Part shown: positions 54,354 to 63,471 of the stretch, piece by piece
Layout: the number at the start of each line of letters is the position of its first letter
Numbering within the stretch: position 1 is the stretch's first letter
From: Brevibacillus sp. DP1.3A
GTDB lineage: Bacteria; Bacillota; Bacilli; Brevibacillales; Brevibacillaceae
Direction: 5' to 3'
Length of the DNA: 64,000 nucleotides
Assembly: GCF_013284245.2 (NCBI RefSeq)
Contig: NZ_CP085876.1
Coordinates: 4,199,001 to 4,263,000 of the forward strand
Made by a program: the position numbers and the translations under genes
The notes under the pieces: generated by a model
Seen by the model: only the letters and a program-made list of their open reading frames with translations
What the model was told of the DNA's origin: nothing
Databases searched by the model: none

Positions 54354-54614
54354 TCATTTCGAACGCTGTGCTTGCATATGCTGGGCCATTTTGACGAATC
54401 GCTCTTCCGGTTCTGTGGTCCCACAAACTCCACATTGTATCATGTAGTTCTCACCTTTGTACGGCTGGTGAAACATATCGAGCTGTTCTTGATGGAGTTC
54501 TGCTACGACTTCGCCTGACTGTGGGTCGAGTCTTATATAGCGAGGGGTCTGCTCGATGACAGTGAACCTCATCCGATTCGATTTACATGTCGGGCATAAC
54601 AAAGGCTGGGTCAT
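54354..54614 (-). CDS. small zinc-ribbon-like protein
   Basis: 86 residues from ATG 54614, 6 bases after AGTGAGGTG. Two Cys pairs, CPTC near residue 7 and CGVCG near 62, separated by a charged middle, suggest a zinc ribbon. I do not recognise the family. It lies divergent from the cation exchanger. Confidence 0.65.
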   Translation of the reverse strand: MTQPLLCPTCKSNRMRFTVIEQTPRYIRLDPQSGEVVAELHQEQLDMFHQPYKGENYMIQCGVCGTTEPEERFVKMAQHMQAQRSK

Positions 54615-54716
54615 AAAAAACACCTCACTTTTCTTGTTCATGGTTAGTTTTGTCCAGAACAGGAACTCTATACCTATGAGGTTTTAGGGATGAGTAAAAA
54701 CTGCTGAGGTGATGAT

Positions 54717-55760
54717 ATGAACTTGAAACTCTTTTTCTCATTAGTAGGCGGGAGCATGCTGTTAGCTCTTTTCGCCCACTATTTTTCTGGAAATGAAATG
54801 CTCCAATTCGTCACGGCTTCTCTTGCCATCATTTTTTTTGCGGCTTGGCTCGGAAAATCGACAGAGAGCGTCGCCCATTATGCTGGGGACCGAATCGGCG
54901 GCTTTCTTAACGCTACCTTCGGAAATGCCGCAGAACTCATTATTGCCTTTTTTCTGGTGAAAGAAGGCTTGTTCGATATGGTCAAAGCCTCTATTACGGG
55001 TGCGATCATCGGAAATATGCTGTTGGTTCTTGGCTTGAGTACGTTACTGGGCGGTCTCAAATACAAGGAACAAACCTTCAATAGCAGGCTGGCAAGTCAC
55101 AATGCTTCGCTGATGACACTCGCGATCGTAGCTTTGTTCATACCGGCCGTCTTCATGTTCGATTTGCCTATGATCAAGGTGGAGATCATCAGCATCGTCA
55201 TCGCCAGCCTGCTCATCATTGCCTACATTTTGTGGCTCATCTTTTCAATGATTACACACAGCGATTTTTTATCGGATATCGAGCCACAAGAAAGTGATGC
55301 AGTTTGGTCAAAGGGTGTCTCACTCTTGATGCTTGCTGTCTCCACTTTTTTCGTTGCCGTTGTCTCGGAATGGCTGGTAGAGGGTGTACAGCATGTCTCC
55401 GAATCGTTAGGGTGGTCGGAGTTATTCGTCGGTGCTTTTGTCATTGCGATCATCGGGAATGCCGCAGAGCACAGCGCTGCCTTGCTTTTGGCACTAAAAG
55501 GACGCATCGGTGCAGCAGTTGAAATCGCGATCGGCTCCAGCCTGCAAATTGCCTTGTTCGTAGCCCCTACTCTCGTCATCATCAGTCTCTTGCTAGGCAA
55601 TCCTATGGACATCGTGTTCACTACCTTTGAATTGGCTGCGATCGGAGTTGCTACCTTTATTACCATTTCCATCACTCGGGATGGCGCCACGAACTGGTTT
55701 GAAGGCGTACTTCTCTTGACGGTGTATGTTATTTTGGGTACGGTCTTTTTCTTCGCGTAG
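54717..55760 (+). CDS. calcium/proton exchanger (Cax family)
   Basis: 347 residues, eleven helices, in two pseudo-repeats. The paired GNAAELI motifs are seen as [20 protein letters not shown] (about 63-82) and [17 protein letters not shown] (about 248-264). Exports Ca2+ or related cations in exchange for protons; close to YfkE. The gene stands alone with a perfect terminator. Confidence 0.9.
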   Translation: MNLKLFFSLVGGSMLLALFAHYFSGNEMLQFVTASLAIIFFAAWLGKSTESVAHYAGDRIGGFLNATFGNAAELIIAFFLVKEGLFDMVKASITGAIIGNMLLVLGLSTLLGGLKYKEQTFNSRLASHNASLMTLAIVALFIPAVFMFDLPMIKVEIISIVIASLLIIAYILWLIFSMITHSDFLSDIEPQESDAVWSKGVSLLMLAVSTFFVAVVSEWLVEGVQHVSESLGWSELFVGAFVIAIIGNAAEHSAALLLALKGRIGAAVEIAIGSSLQIALFVAPTLVIISLLLGNPMDIVFTTFELAAIGVATFITISITRDGATNWFEGVLLLTVYVILGTVFFFA

Positions 55761-55774
55761 GGCGCAGGAACAAA

Positions 55775-55813
55775 ACAAAGGCTTCGCCATCCTCTGTGGC
55801 GAAGCCTTTCGTT
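55775..55813. terminator. bidirectional terminator after the cation exchanger
   Basis: AAAGGCTTCGCCA and TGGCGAAGCCTTT, a perfect 13-bp stem around a 7-base loop. Confidence 0.85.
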
Positions 55814-55816
55814 TTG

Positions 55817-57151
55817 TTACCAGATACCCAGCATTTGCAGGAAAACGGCGAGAATCGCGATAGGTGCTACATATTTAATCAGGAGCAGCCAAATGATAAA
55901 CATGCGTTTGCCCAGAGAAGTATGCGCCCCCAGCTCGTTTATCAAGGTTTCACGCTTCATTTTCAGCGGAACGAAGATCGCAATGAGCAGCGCTCCCAAT
56001 GGCATCAAGATATTACTGACCAAAAAGTCCATCGCATCAAAGATAGATTTGCCGAACAGCGTAACCTCGCTCCATACGCCGAATGACAAAGCCGACGGAA
56101 CACCAACGATAAAAATCAACAGACCAATCACCCAAGCGAGACGTTTACGCTTCGTTTCGTCCCCCTTTGCAAGAGAAGCTACGATAATTTCCATCATCGA
56201 AAAAGCCGAAGTCAATGTAGCGAAAAGGAAAAGAGCCAAAAAGATTAACAGAAAAATGCTACCGAAGGCAATTTGTTCAAACACAGAAGGCAGTACGATA
56301 AACAGTAATCCTGGCCCTGCTGTTGGTTCTACTCCAAGGGAGAAGACTGCAGGGAATATCGCCAAACCGGCAAACAGCGATACGAGCAGATTCAAACTGA
56401 CAATCGATCCAGCAGAACGAACCAGACTTTCGTTTTTGGCAAGGTACGAGCTGTACGTGACCATGACGGACACCCCGACGCTCAGCGCGAAAAAGGATTG
56501 ACCCAATGCGTACAGGATCGATTCAGCAGTCAGCTTGGAAAAATCAGGACTCAGAAAGAAGGAAACGCCCTCCATAGCCCCATCCAACGTCAAGGAACGA
56601 ACCATCAATACCATGAATAAAAGGAACAAACCAGGCATCATGTACTTGTTAGCAGACTCAATTCCACTCTGTACGCCTCTCGCTACTACCCATGCGGTAA
56701 TGAGCATGAAAACCAACTGGGCAACTACTGCCCCAACAGGATCACCGATAACGTCACCAAATACTTTATCATAAGCTGGCCCTTGCAATTGACCAGTAAA
56801 CCCGCGAAGAAGATAACTAAGAATCCAGCCCCCCACCACACTGTAAAAGGACAAGAGCAAGAAGCAGGTGATCACTCCAAGGCGACCAATCCAATGCCAG
56901 AGTGAGCCAGGCGCAATTGTTTTATACGCACTGATCGCCTCTTTTTGTGTACTGCGTCCGATTGTGAATTCTCCTAGCAACAGCGGAAGACCAATTCCTA
57001 GCGTAAAGATGATGAATAGCAGAAAGAACGCTCCACCACCGCTCGTTCCAACCATATAAGGAAATTTCCAAATGGCCCCCAGTCCAATTGCCGAGCCTGC
57101 TGCTGCCAAGATGAAGCCGAGCCTGCTCGTCCATTGTTCGGCTTGTTTCAT
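55817..57151 (-). CDS. Na+-dependent neurotransmitter-family (NSS) amino-acid transporter, probably for phenylalanine or aromatic residues
   Basis: 444 residues from ATG 57151, whose GGAGGG lies 11 bases upstream; a GTG three codons earlier is too close to it. The N-terminal NSS signature [26 protein letters not shown] (about 8-33) contains the sodium and substrate site region of TM1. Predicted eleven helices and the short length match bacterial MhsT-type transporters of hydrophobic amino acids. Two tandem T-boxes upstream read TTC (Phe), so its cargo is probably phenylalanine (inference from regulation). Confidence 0.88.
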   Translation of the reverse strand: MKQAEQWTSRLGFILAAAGSAIGLGAIWKFPYMVGTSGGGAFFLLFIIFTLGIGLPLLLGEFTIGRSTQKEAISAYKTIAPGSLWHWIGRLGVITCFLLLSFYSVVGGWILSYLLRGFTGQLQGPAYDKVFGDVIGDPVGAVVAQLVFMLITAWVVARGVQSGIESANKYMMPGLFLLFMVLMVRSLTLDGAMEGVSFFLSPDFSKLTAESILYALGQSFFALSVGVSVMVTYSSYLAKNESLVRSAGSIVSLNLLVSLFAGLAIFPAVFSLGVEPTAGPGLLFIVLPSVFEQIAFGSIFLLIFLALFLFATLTSAFSMMEIIVASLAKGDETKRKRLAWVIGLLIFIVGVPSALSFGVWSEVTLFGKSIFDAMDFLVSNILMPLGALLIAIFVPLKMKRETLINELGAHTSLGKRMFIIWLLLIKYVAPIAILAVFLQMLGIW

Positions 57152-57194
57152 AGTTTTCACCCTCCAAAGATATTCTTTTTATGCTCAAAAATGG

Positions 57195-57450
57195 ATACAA
57201 AAAAACCCGCCCCAAAAAGGGACGAGTTATTATTTCTCGCGGTACCACCCTACTTAGACATCCCCTATAGGCGATGTCTCGCTTCGTCATTGATAACGGG
57301 AATGACCCGGACTCTCCTACTGGCGGCGCCTGCGTTCAGAGGTCAGCTCAAGAGTGAATTCTACGGGGCTTACATCAGGCTGCTCTCAGTCTATGGCAGC
57401 CTTCCCTGTCATGTAGCAGGTCCGTTTACTAGTCTCTTTCCTTGCTTGTT
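57195..57450 (-). promoter_or_regulatory. T-box riboswitch, proximal copy (phenylalanine specifier)
   Basis: The minus strand shows stem I, a specifier loop GTAGAATTCACTCTTGAGC with codon TTC (57356-57358), then the T-box AGGGTGGTACCGCG (57238-57251) and a terminator AACTCGTCCCTTTTTGGGG with a T run (57200-57227). TGGT in the T-box bulge pairs with an ACCA tail, i.e. discriminator A as in tRNA-Phe. Unloaded tRNA would stabilise the antiterminator. Confidence 0.88.
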
Positions 57451-57482
57451 TCTATAATTCGATTGTTGGGCGTCTTGCGAAA

Positions 57483-57740
57483 ATAAAAAAAACCCGTCCA
57501 AAAAAGGGACGAGTTATTCGCGGTACCACCCTGATTAAGTGCACGGGATACAGATTCCCTACGCACTTCTCTCCATCATTGATAACGGGAATGACCCGAT
57601 TCCTCCTACTAGGCAAAAAGCCATTAAGAGGGCTGCTCAGGAGGGAATTCTACGGCGCGCGCTTCAAAGCTGCTTTCAGTCTAAGGCAGCTTCTCCCTGA
57701 CAAGCGGTGATTCCGCATACTAGTCTCCGTCATTGCATTT
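57483..57740 (-). promoter_or_regulatory. T-box riboswitch, distal copy (phenylalanine specifier)
   Basis: Second complete T-box, with the specifier loop GTAGAATTCCCTCCTGAGC and codon TTC at 57646-57648, T-box AGGGTGGTACCGCG at 57519-57532 and a terminator of AACTCGTCCC and GGACGGGTT with a T run at 57487-57516. Both T-boxes share the same specifier and bulge. Confidence 0.88.
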
Positions 57741-57751
57741 CAAAATTAATA

Positions 57752-57765
57752 AAAAATTATAGACT
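57752..57765 (-). promoter_or_regulatory. -10 element upstream of the T-boxes
   Basis: TATAAT on the minus strand (57756-57761) lies about 20 bases before the distal T-box stem I. I did not find a convincing -35 element. Confidence 0.35.
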
Positions 57766-57850
57766 TTAATTTAATATAAATATACGAAATAGGCAAGTAC
57801 TTTTTCATTCAACAAAATGAAAAGCGAGGATAATCGCCGCTCTCCTCGCC

Positions 57851-58132
57851 TTACTTTTGATTAAACAGTTCATGAAGATGGGCCAATTTACGTTCCAATG
57901 AACCCATAATTTCTCGACCAATGTCTTCGCTAATCAGTCCTAAGCGGACCGCGTACTCTACTTCACGAGAAAGCCCGAACATTTGGGTATCCAGCACTTC
58001 TTCATACAGTGGGCACTGCGGCATGGTCAGGTTTTCCATCTGTACGTCGATCAGCTTGTAAATTTTGTCGGCGTCTGCTTGAAGCAACGCTAGCGCTTTT
58101 TGTTCCAGATCGGGAACCTTAATTTCTGTCAA
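57851..58132 (-). CDS. ylaN: YlaN family protein (UPF0358)
   Basis: 93 residues, helical, starting [53 protein letters not shown], the YlaN pattern. Essential under some conditions in B. subtilis and reported to act on iron homeostasis through Fur. The next gene upstream is glsA, as in B. subtilis (ylaM-ylaN). Confidence 0.9.
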   Translation of the reverse strand: MTEIKVPDLEQKALALLQADADKIYKLIDVQMENLTMPQCPLYEEVLDTQMFGLSREVEYAVRLGLISEDIGREIMGSLERKLAHLHELFNQK

Positions 58133-58225
58133 AACCTATCCCTCCGTTTGCCTCCATCCTTATCATACATAGTACGCGATTCTGGGCCATTTGAAAAGGG
58201 GAGAAGACAGATCAACTGCAAGAAG

Positions 58226-59158
58226 CTAAAAGATACCAAGCTTCCACTCTTTTGAAAGCAGCTCCAACAGCTTGACACCGCCTACTGAATTTCCTTTATC
58301 ATCCAAAGATGGACCGAACACACCAATCCCCATACGATGTGGCACTGTTGCCATAATACCGCCAGCAACCCCACTTTTCGCGGGGATTCCTACGTCAATC
58401 GCGAACTCACCAGAGGCATTGTACATCCCACAAGTCACCATGAAGGTCTTACAGATTCGCGCTACTTCTTCTGGAATCACTCGCTCACCTGTATTCACGA
58501 GAATTCCGTCTGCTGCAAGCACCATCCCTAGTGTAGCTACTTCCTTCGCTGTCACTTCTATCGAGCAATGGCGAAAATACAGATCAAGCGTCTCTTCTAC
58601 ATCCGTTTCCAGAATGCCGCTGTCCTTTAGAAACCAAGCGAGGGCACGATTGCGATCAGCCGTTTTCTTTTCAGAACAATAAACAGCTTGATTGATAGAA
58701 AGATGAGGATTCCCCGTCATTTTCCGCATTAAAGCCATCACAGCATCTAGCCGTTCGTCCACGTTGGCACCGCGAATCATGCCCGCAACCGCAATGGCTC
58801 CTGCATTGATCATCGGGTTCAGTGGTTTATGGGATTCGGTCGTCTCGAGCTTAATAATCGAATTAAACGGGTCTCCAGTTGGTTCTTTTCCCACATGCCG
58901 AAACACGTGTTCCTTCCCGTTCTGGCATAAGGCGACGATCAGAGAGAATATCTTGGAGATACTTTGCATCGAGAAAGGCACATCTGCATCACCAGCAGAA
59001 AGGATCGTCCCATCGGGCAAGCATACAGCCACTCCCAATTGATGTGGATCGACTTTTGCCAATTCAGGGATGTAGGAAGCAACACTCCCCTTGTTTGTAT
59101 ACTTAAGTGATCGGTTGCGTACTTGCTCCAATTGTTCGGACGCTTGTTTCAAATCCAT
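58226..59158 (-). CDS. glsA: glutaminase A
   Basis: Hydrolyses L-glutamine to glutamate and ammonia. The ATG at 59158 follows GAGGGG by 7 bases; 310 residues is the family length. The serine-lysine catalytic motif is SISK (in MQSISKIFS, near residue 65), with the Tyr in YCSEK and AKSGVAGGIMATVPHRMGIGVFGP near the C-terminus. It is followed by ylaN, forming the pair ylaM-ylaN seen in Bacillus. Confidence 0.92.
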   Translation of the reverse strand: MDLKQASEQLEQVRNRSLKYTNKGSVASYIPELAKVDPHQLGVAVCLPDGTILSAGDADVPFSMQSISKIFSLIVALCQNGKEHVFRHVGKEPTGDPFNSIIKLETTESHKPLNPMINAGAIAVAGMIRGANVDERLDAVMALMRKMTGNPHLSINQAVYCSEKKTADRNRALAWFLKDSGILETDVEETLDLYFRHCSIEVTAKEVATLGMVLAADGILVNTGERVIPEEVARICKTFMVTCGMYNASGEFAIDVGIPAKSGVAGGIMATVPHRMGIGVFGPSLDDKGNSVGGVKLLELLSKEWKLGIF

Positions 59159-59236
59159 CGAAAAACCCCTCAGTCTATTACGTCGATGTATACAGATTCG
59201 ATTGTAGGTTTCTACATGGGACATGTCAAATTATCC

Positions 59237-60406
59237 CTACTTCTGCACGGCGTGCTCCAATCTTTCCATCGCTTCGACTAGAATCGATCTCGGGCAAGCA
59301 AAATTGATTCGCATAAACCCTGCACCATCCGGCCCAAACGTGGTGCCATCGTGTAAGCCAAGCTTTGCTTCCTCGCGAATGAGCTTGTTCAACTCCGCCT
59401 GACTACGTCCTAGCTGTCTAAAATCCATCCACCCCAAGTATGTCGCTTCTGGAATGGCCATGGATACCCCAGGAATACGAGTCGATAAAAACTCATGCAC
59501 ATAGGCTGCATTCTTACGTAAATAGATCAACAGTTCTTCCAGCCATGCTTCTCCATGTTGGTAGGCTGCAATCGTTGCTTCCATCCCAAACAGATTCAGA
59601 TTCTCATAGCCCATTTTGGACGCTGTAATGGAGAAGTTCCGCAATAACTGCTGATTTTCTGTCATCAAATAGGAAGTATACAGACCAGCCAAATTAAACG
59701 TTTTGGCGGCTGATAGAAAGGTAACGCTCTGATCGGCTAATTCCGGTGCCAGCGAATAGTAAGGCGTATGAACATTCGGCTCATAGACCAAATCCGAATG
59801 AATCTCATCGGCAACAACAAGCACGCCATTTTCTACACACAATCTTCCCAAGCGCTCCAGCTCTTCTCTGGTCCATACTCGCCCGATCGGATTGTGCGGT
59901 GTGCAGAGCAGCATGAGCTTCACCCGCGGGTCGCTCAGCTTTTGTGCGAGATCATCCCAATTCATTTCATAACGGCCGTCACGCTCCAATAGGGGGCTGG
60001 TAACGACATGACGTCCGCGATTTTCGACTGCATGATAAAAAGGATGGTACACAGGCGTCTGGATCAAGACACCGTCTCCCGAGGCTGTATACGCCTCTAC
60101 CGCTACGTGAATGCCGGGAACGACTCCAGGTATCCCTGTCATCCAACTCACATCTACCTCTACACCAAATCGCTTGTGTATCCACTCTTTCAAGCTCTGG
60201 TAAAGGGCATTTGACTTCAAAGTGTATCCGTATATCGGGTGCCTCGCTCGTTTGATCAGTGCCTCTGTGATTTCAGGAGCGCAAGCAAAATCCATATCCG
60301 CCACCCACAGCGGAATCATTCCTTCACCATTCACTTTTGGATTCTGAATCTCCCATTTGACACTATCTGTCCCTCTGCGTTCGATGCGCTGATCAAAATC
60401 GTGCAC
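59237..60406 (-). CDS. PatB/MalY-type cystathionine beta-lyase/aminotransferase
   Basis: 389 residues from a GTG start at 60406, 7 bases after GGGAGGG; earlier in-frame ATGs lack a ribosome site. Fold-type I PLP enzyme with WVADMDFACAPEI, CTPHNPIGRVW near 165, DEIHSDLVY and the PLP lysine in LSAAKTFNLAGL. Cleaves C-S bonds of cystathionine or acts as an aminotransferase. Single gene. Confidence 0.88.
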   Translation of the reverse strand: MHDFDQRIERRGTDSVKWEIQNPKVNGEGMIPLWVADMDFACAPEITEALIKRARHPIYGYTLKSNALYQSLKEWIHKRFGVEVDVSWMTGIPGVVPGIHVAVEAYTASGDGVLIQTPVYHPFYHAVENRGRHVVTSPLLERDGRYEMNWDDLAQKLSDPRVKLMLLCTPHNPIGRVWTREELERLGRLCVENGVLVVADEIHSDLVYEPNVHTPYYSLAPELADQSVTFLSAAKTFNLAGLYTSYLMTENQQLLRNFSITASKMGYENLNLFGMEATIAAYQHGEAWLEELLIYLRKNAAYVHEFLSTRIPGVSMAIPEATYLGWMDFRQLGRSQAELNKLIREEAKLGLHDGTTFGPDGAGFMRINFACPRSILVEAMERLEHAVQK

Positions 60407-60491
60407 TTTCGTTCCCTCCCTTATTCCCTTCACATACATACACACAGCATAAACCGTCTTTTTCCAATTGTCCAAGCTTCTGGTGTACGAA

Positions 60492-60526
60492 AAAAAGAGC
60501 CGCCCTGATGAGCGACTCTCTTCTTA
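60492..60526 (-). terminator. terminator after the AbgT gene
   Basis: AGAGTCGCTC and GGGCGGCTCTTTTTTT arms on the minus strand, just after the stop. Confidence 0.65.
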
Positions 60527-60538
60527 CTAAAGACTAGA

Positions 60539-62065
60539 TTAGCGAGCATATACGCCAGGACCAAATGGGAGATCCAGGAAGTACCACACTGTCAATTGCA
60601 AGATCCAAATCACCAGGAAAACGATTGCATACGGAGTCATGGTAGAGAAAATCGTTCCCATTCCTGCATTCTTATTATACTTCTGATAGAAAGCCAGGAA
60701 GAGCGGGATGTACGGATTCACAGGTGAGATCGTATTGGTTGCAGAGTCCGCAATCCGATAAGCGACTTGGATAAACGCCGGATTGTAATCTAACAGCATC
60801 AGCATTGGCATGAATACAGGTGCCAGGATCGCCCACAGCGCTGAACCACTCGTGATAAACAAGCTACAGATACCCGTGAAAAGTGTAAAGGCAATAATGA
60901 TCGGCAAGCCCGTCAAGCCCATGTTTGTCATGAATTCTGCGCCATTGACAGCCATCAAAATACCAATGTTGCTCCAGTTAAAGAACGCGATGAACTGCGC
61001 TGCTGTAAACGCTAACACAATAAAGCCGGACATATCCTTGATTGCTTCGGACATGTAATGCGGAATGTCCTTCGATGTTTTAATCAGTCCCATTGCTCTA
61101 CCGTATACAAACGATACGGTCACGAAGAACAACAGGATGATGGGAATGATCCCTTTCAAAAACGGTGATGTCAAGAAGTCACCTGTCTTTGGATCACGCA
61201 ACAGTGAACCTTCTGGAACGACCAGCAATCCTACAATGACTACGAAAATCAACGCTGCGATACCCGCTTTACGCAGTGCTTTGTTTTCTTGAGGTGTTAC
61301 TTCTTCGAATTGTACGTTTCGATCGCCGTGATACGTGCCAAGGCGTGGTTCGATAATTTTATCGGTAATCCATCCACCAATGAAAGCGAGGATGACAACA
61401 GAAGCTGACATGAAGAACCAGTTATCTACTGGTGTAACCATTGCATTCGGATCAATCGTTTTCGCTACTTCGGTACTGATCCCTGCCAAGAGAGCATCTG
61501 TACCGGCAATGAAAAAGTTCGCTGTAAAACCGGAGGATACACCAGCCATACCAGCTGCAAAACCTGCAATCGGGTGACGCCCCATTGCCAAGAACACAAG
61601 ACCGCCAAGCGGAGGAATAATAACCATGGCTGCATCAGAAGCAAGATTTCCTAATATACCGACAAAGACAATTGCATAACTGACAACCGATGCCGGAATA
61701 CCTGCCATCATTTTGCGTAGAACAGTCGTCAAAAGACCGATTTTTTCTGCCAGTCCAATTCCAAGCGTCATCGCCAGAACGAGACCAAGTGCTGGAAATT
61801 CAATAAAGTTTTTCAGCATACTCGTTAAAATCCAGTGAATACCTTCGACGCTAAGCAAACTCTTAACCGCAACCTCTTCGCCTTTAGCAGGATGCATAAC
61901 CGAAAAGTCCATGGCTGCGAGGATTGCTGAGACTACCATCAATACACCACACAAAATAATGAACAATACAAATGGATGCGGGAGCTTATTCCCTACCGTT
62001 TCAATCCATTTTAGGATACCTTTTTGCTTCATCAGATCTGCTTGCACATTCGTGCCTTTCGCCAT
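60539..62065 (-). CDS. AbgT-family transporter
   Basis: 508 residues from ATG 62065, after GGGGGCG. Eleven to thirteen helices. Conserved segments KLPHPFVLFIILCGVLMV, FPALGLVLAMTLGIGLAEKIGL, GNLASDAAMVIIPPLGGLVFLA and the AVGGWITDKIIEPRLG region identify AbgT/YdaH carriers, known for p-aminobenzoyl-glutamate import or sulfonamide export. Driven by a promoter 265 bases upstream; the leader is unusual and described separately. Confidence 0.88.
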   Translation of the reverse strand: MAKGTNVQADLMKQKGILKWIETVGNKLPHPFVLFIILCGVLMVVSAILAAMDFSVMHPAKGEEVAVKSLLSVEGIHWILTSMLKNFIEFPALGLVLAMTLGIGLAEKIGLLTTVLRKMMAGIPASVVSYAIVFVGILGNLASDAAMVIIPPLGGLVFLAMGRHPIAGFAAGMAGVSSGFTANFFIAGTDALLAGISTEVAKTIDPNAMVTPVDNWFFMSASVVILAFIGGWITDKIIEPRLGTYHGDRNVQFEEVTPQENKALRKAGIAALIFVVIVGLLVVPEGSLLRDPKTGDFLTSPFLKGIIPIILLFFVTVSFVYGRAMGLIKTSKDIPHYMSEAIKDMSGFIVLAFTAAQFIAFFNWSNIGILMAVNGAEFMTNMGLTGLPIIIAFTLFTGICSLFITSGSALWAILAPVFMPMLMLLDYNPAFIQVAYRIADSATNTISPVNPYIPLFLAFYQKYNKNAGMGTIFSTMTPYAIVFLVIWILQLTVWYFLDLPFGPGVYAR

Positions 62066-62335
62066 AGTTTCGCCCCCAAAGTCGTTTGAATTCCCTGAAT
62101 GTTTCTGCGGCTTTGCAACCATCCTCGGGATGAATGATGTGGTCTTCCTTCTCTAGCGCTCATCGCCGTTGATGGTTCAGCGGGAGAAAGACGAAGTGAG
62201 CTTCCCTTTTTTCGTGAAAGCCTTTCCAAGAATCGAAAGGCTTGTACACAATGCCTTTTATCTGACCCCAACTTTTTAGTAGGAACTCAAATATCATAGG
62301 CAAAGTTCATTCTCACATAATAACTTTCTAATATG
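62066..62335 (-). promoter_or_regulatory. long structured leader of the AbgT gene (unrecognised)
   Basis: About 265 bases of transcribed, non-coding leader. It contains a hairpin AAGCCTTTC loop GAAAGGCTT (62218-62243) with no T run, followed by segments such as CCGCTGAACCATCAACGGCGATGAGCG that can form further stems. It matches no riboswitch class I know (not glycine, THF, lysine or T-box). It may be a regulatory RNA, but that is an inference from length and pairing. Confidence 0.45.
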
Positions 62336-62363
62336 ATTATATAATCTACAAAATGCATGTCAA
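62336..62363 (-). promoter_or_regulatory. sigma-A promoter of the AbgT gene
   Basis: TTGACA (62358-62363) and TATAAT (62336-62341) with a 16-base spacer, both consensus hexamers on the minus strand. Confidence 0.75.
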
Positions 62364-62471
62364 TAATTTTTAGACTATTTTATGAAATTTTCGCTTTTTG
62401 GATAATTGCTGTCATTTGCGAGTCTATAGTAATATAGAGATTGACTACGAATGATCACGGAGGAATGACGT

Positions 62472-62975
62472 ATGTCTGATGTTATCGTGTTCAAAGGGGC
62501 TATTGCTTTCCCCATTACATTGGATCCAACCGTTTGGGTTTTTGATGAACGCAAATTCGATCTGAAAACATACTCGGGCGAAGATGATAGCTCGCTAGCT
62601 ACACAAGCAAAGTATTTGGCTGGCACGGGGACGCAGTGGGATAAGGAATTGCGCGAGGGGGCTACGCTTCCTTCCGAACGAAAAAGCTTAGCAGAAGAAC
62701 GTAAAGTGCTCGAAGGCGAGTACGGAATCCGTCTCGATCCCTTCATTACAAACGCTGAGCCCCTACCAGAGGTGACTCATGTCCGTCTTCACCGCGGGGA
62801 TCAGGAAGCAATCGTTCTTCCACTTGCTGAGGCAAGAAGAGCCATCCTACAATTCTCCAAAGACGGCAAGCCTATTAAAGAAGATGGTCCTGTGTACTTA
62901 TATTTGCCGGAAGTGTTGCTGGCAAATGAAGCACCGATCAAAGGAATTACCGCTTTGGAGTTTATTACCAAGTAA
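62472..62975 (+). CDS. conserved-looking cytoplasmic protein of unknown function
   Basis: 167 residues from an ATG after GGAGG. Not recognised. The sequence is soluble and acidic, with VWVFDERKFDLKTY near 22-35, KSLAEERKVLEGEYGIRLDPF near 71-92, and HVRLHRGDQEAIVLPLAEARRAILQF near 105-131; it has no signal peptide or cysteine motif. A strong terminator follows, and it is divergent from the AbgT leader. Confidence 0.65.
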   Translation: MSDVIVFKGAIAFPITLDPTVWVFDERKFDLKTYSGEDDSSLATQAKYLAGTGTQWDKELREGATLPSERKSLAEERKVLEGEYGIRLDPFITNAEPLPEVTHVRLHRGDQEAIVLPLAEARRAILQFSKDGKPIKEDGPVYLYLPEVLLANEAPIKGITALEFITK

Positions 62976-62986
62976 GCGTAAGATAA

Positions 62987-63031
62987 CAAAAGCCATCCTC
63001 CTTCGAAAAAAGAGGATGGCTTTTGCCATAT
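62987..63031. terminator. terminator after the unknown gene
   Basis: AAAAGCCATCCTC and GAGGATGGCTTTT arms with a short loop. Confidence 0.8.
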
Positions 63032-63057
63032 GTTACGTATGTGTGATAATTTTGCTC

Positions 63058-63195
63058 TTAGGCGCTGAACTGCGTGATACGGATATTCCGATGCTGTAGT
63101 TCTTCGCGAAGCAATTCGATAAAAGCTGCATCTAGTTGAAGGTCGACAGCTCGATGATATACTTCTATCAACATTTGGTCACTTAAGTATTTCAC
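63058..63195 (-). CDS. sda: checkpoint inhibitor of sporulation Sda
   Basis: A 45-residue protein from a GTG start at 63195, 8 bases after GGAGGT. It reads MKYLSDQMLIEVYHRAVDLQ in its first part and LDAAFIELLREELQHRNI in its second, the two-helix hairpin of Sda. Sda binds histidine kinases such as KinA and blocks Spo0A phosphorylation while DNA replication is active or damaged. The upstream region carries DnaA boxes and an SOS-like box, as expected for this checkpoint. Confidence 0.9.
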   Translation of the reverse strand: MKYLSDQMLIEVYHRAVDLQLDAAFIELLREELQHRNIRITQFSA

Positions 63196-63248
63196 CTTTG
63201 CTCACCTCCATCTCTCATATGAGCCCATTGTAACAGATGCATTTGTAT

Positions 63249-63262
63249 CGAACAATCGTTCG
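63249..63262. promoter_or_regulatory. LexA/SOS-like box upstream of sda
   Basis: CGAACAATCGTTCG keeps the CGAAC-n4-GTTCG core of the Gram-positive LexA site. It lies 54 bases before the sda start, within the promoter region. Confidence 0.55.
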
Positions 63263-63263
63263 G

Positions 63264-63372
63264 ATATCCACAAGCAATGTGGACATCTTGTTGGTAACAT
63301 GTGGGTAAATTGTGTGTAACTTATAAGTATCCAAGCATTTCCTTTGTGGATGTTTTCTTCCATTTATCCACA
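63264..63372. promoter_or_regulatory. DnaA-box cluster upstream of sda
   Basis: A perfect box TTATCCACA (63364-63372) and near matches: ATATCCACA (63264-63272), TGTGGACAT (63278-63286), TGTGGGTAA (63300-63308), TGTGTGTAA (63311-63319) and TGTGGATGT (63345-63353). The cluster lies in the region upstream of sda, matching the DnaA control known in B. subtilis. Confidence 0.75.
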
Positions 63373-63429
63373 GTCAGTCGAAAATTGTCGAACGAATGAT
63401 GTGACTATTCTGTCATAAAGAACCCTCAA

Positions 63430-63468
63430 GAAAAAAAGCCACCCTGTACAGGATGGCTTTTTTCGTTG
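63430..63468 (-). terminator. terminator after rocD
   Basis: AAAAAAGCCATCC TGTACAG GGTGGCTTTTTT arms on the minus strand. Confidence 0.8.
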
Positions 63469-63471
63469 CTA

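Noticed and set aside
56868-57059. Open frames opposite the NSS transporter
   Set aside because: Shadow frames over the real transporter gene; no start signals.
63378-63400. Second LexA-like site (CGAACGAATGATG)
   Set aside because: Too many mismatches in the right half; only a half-site.
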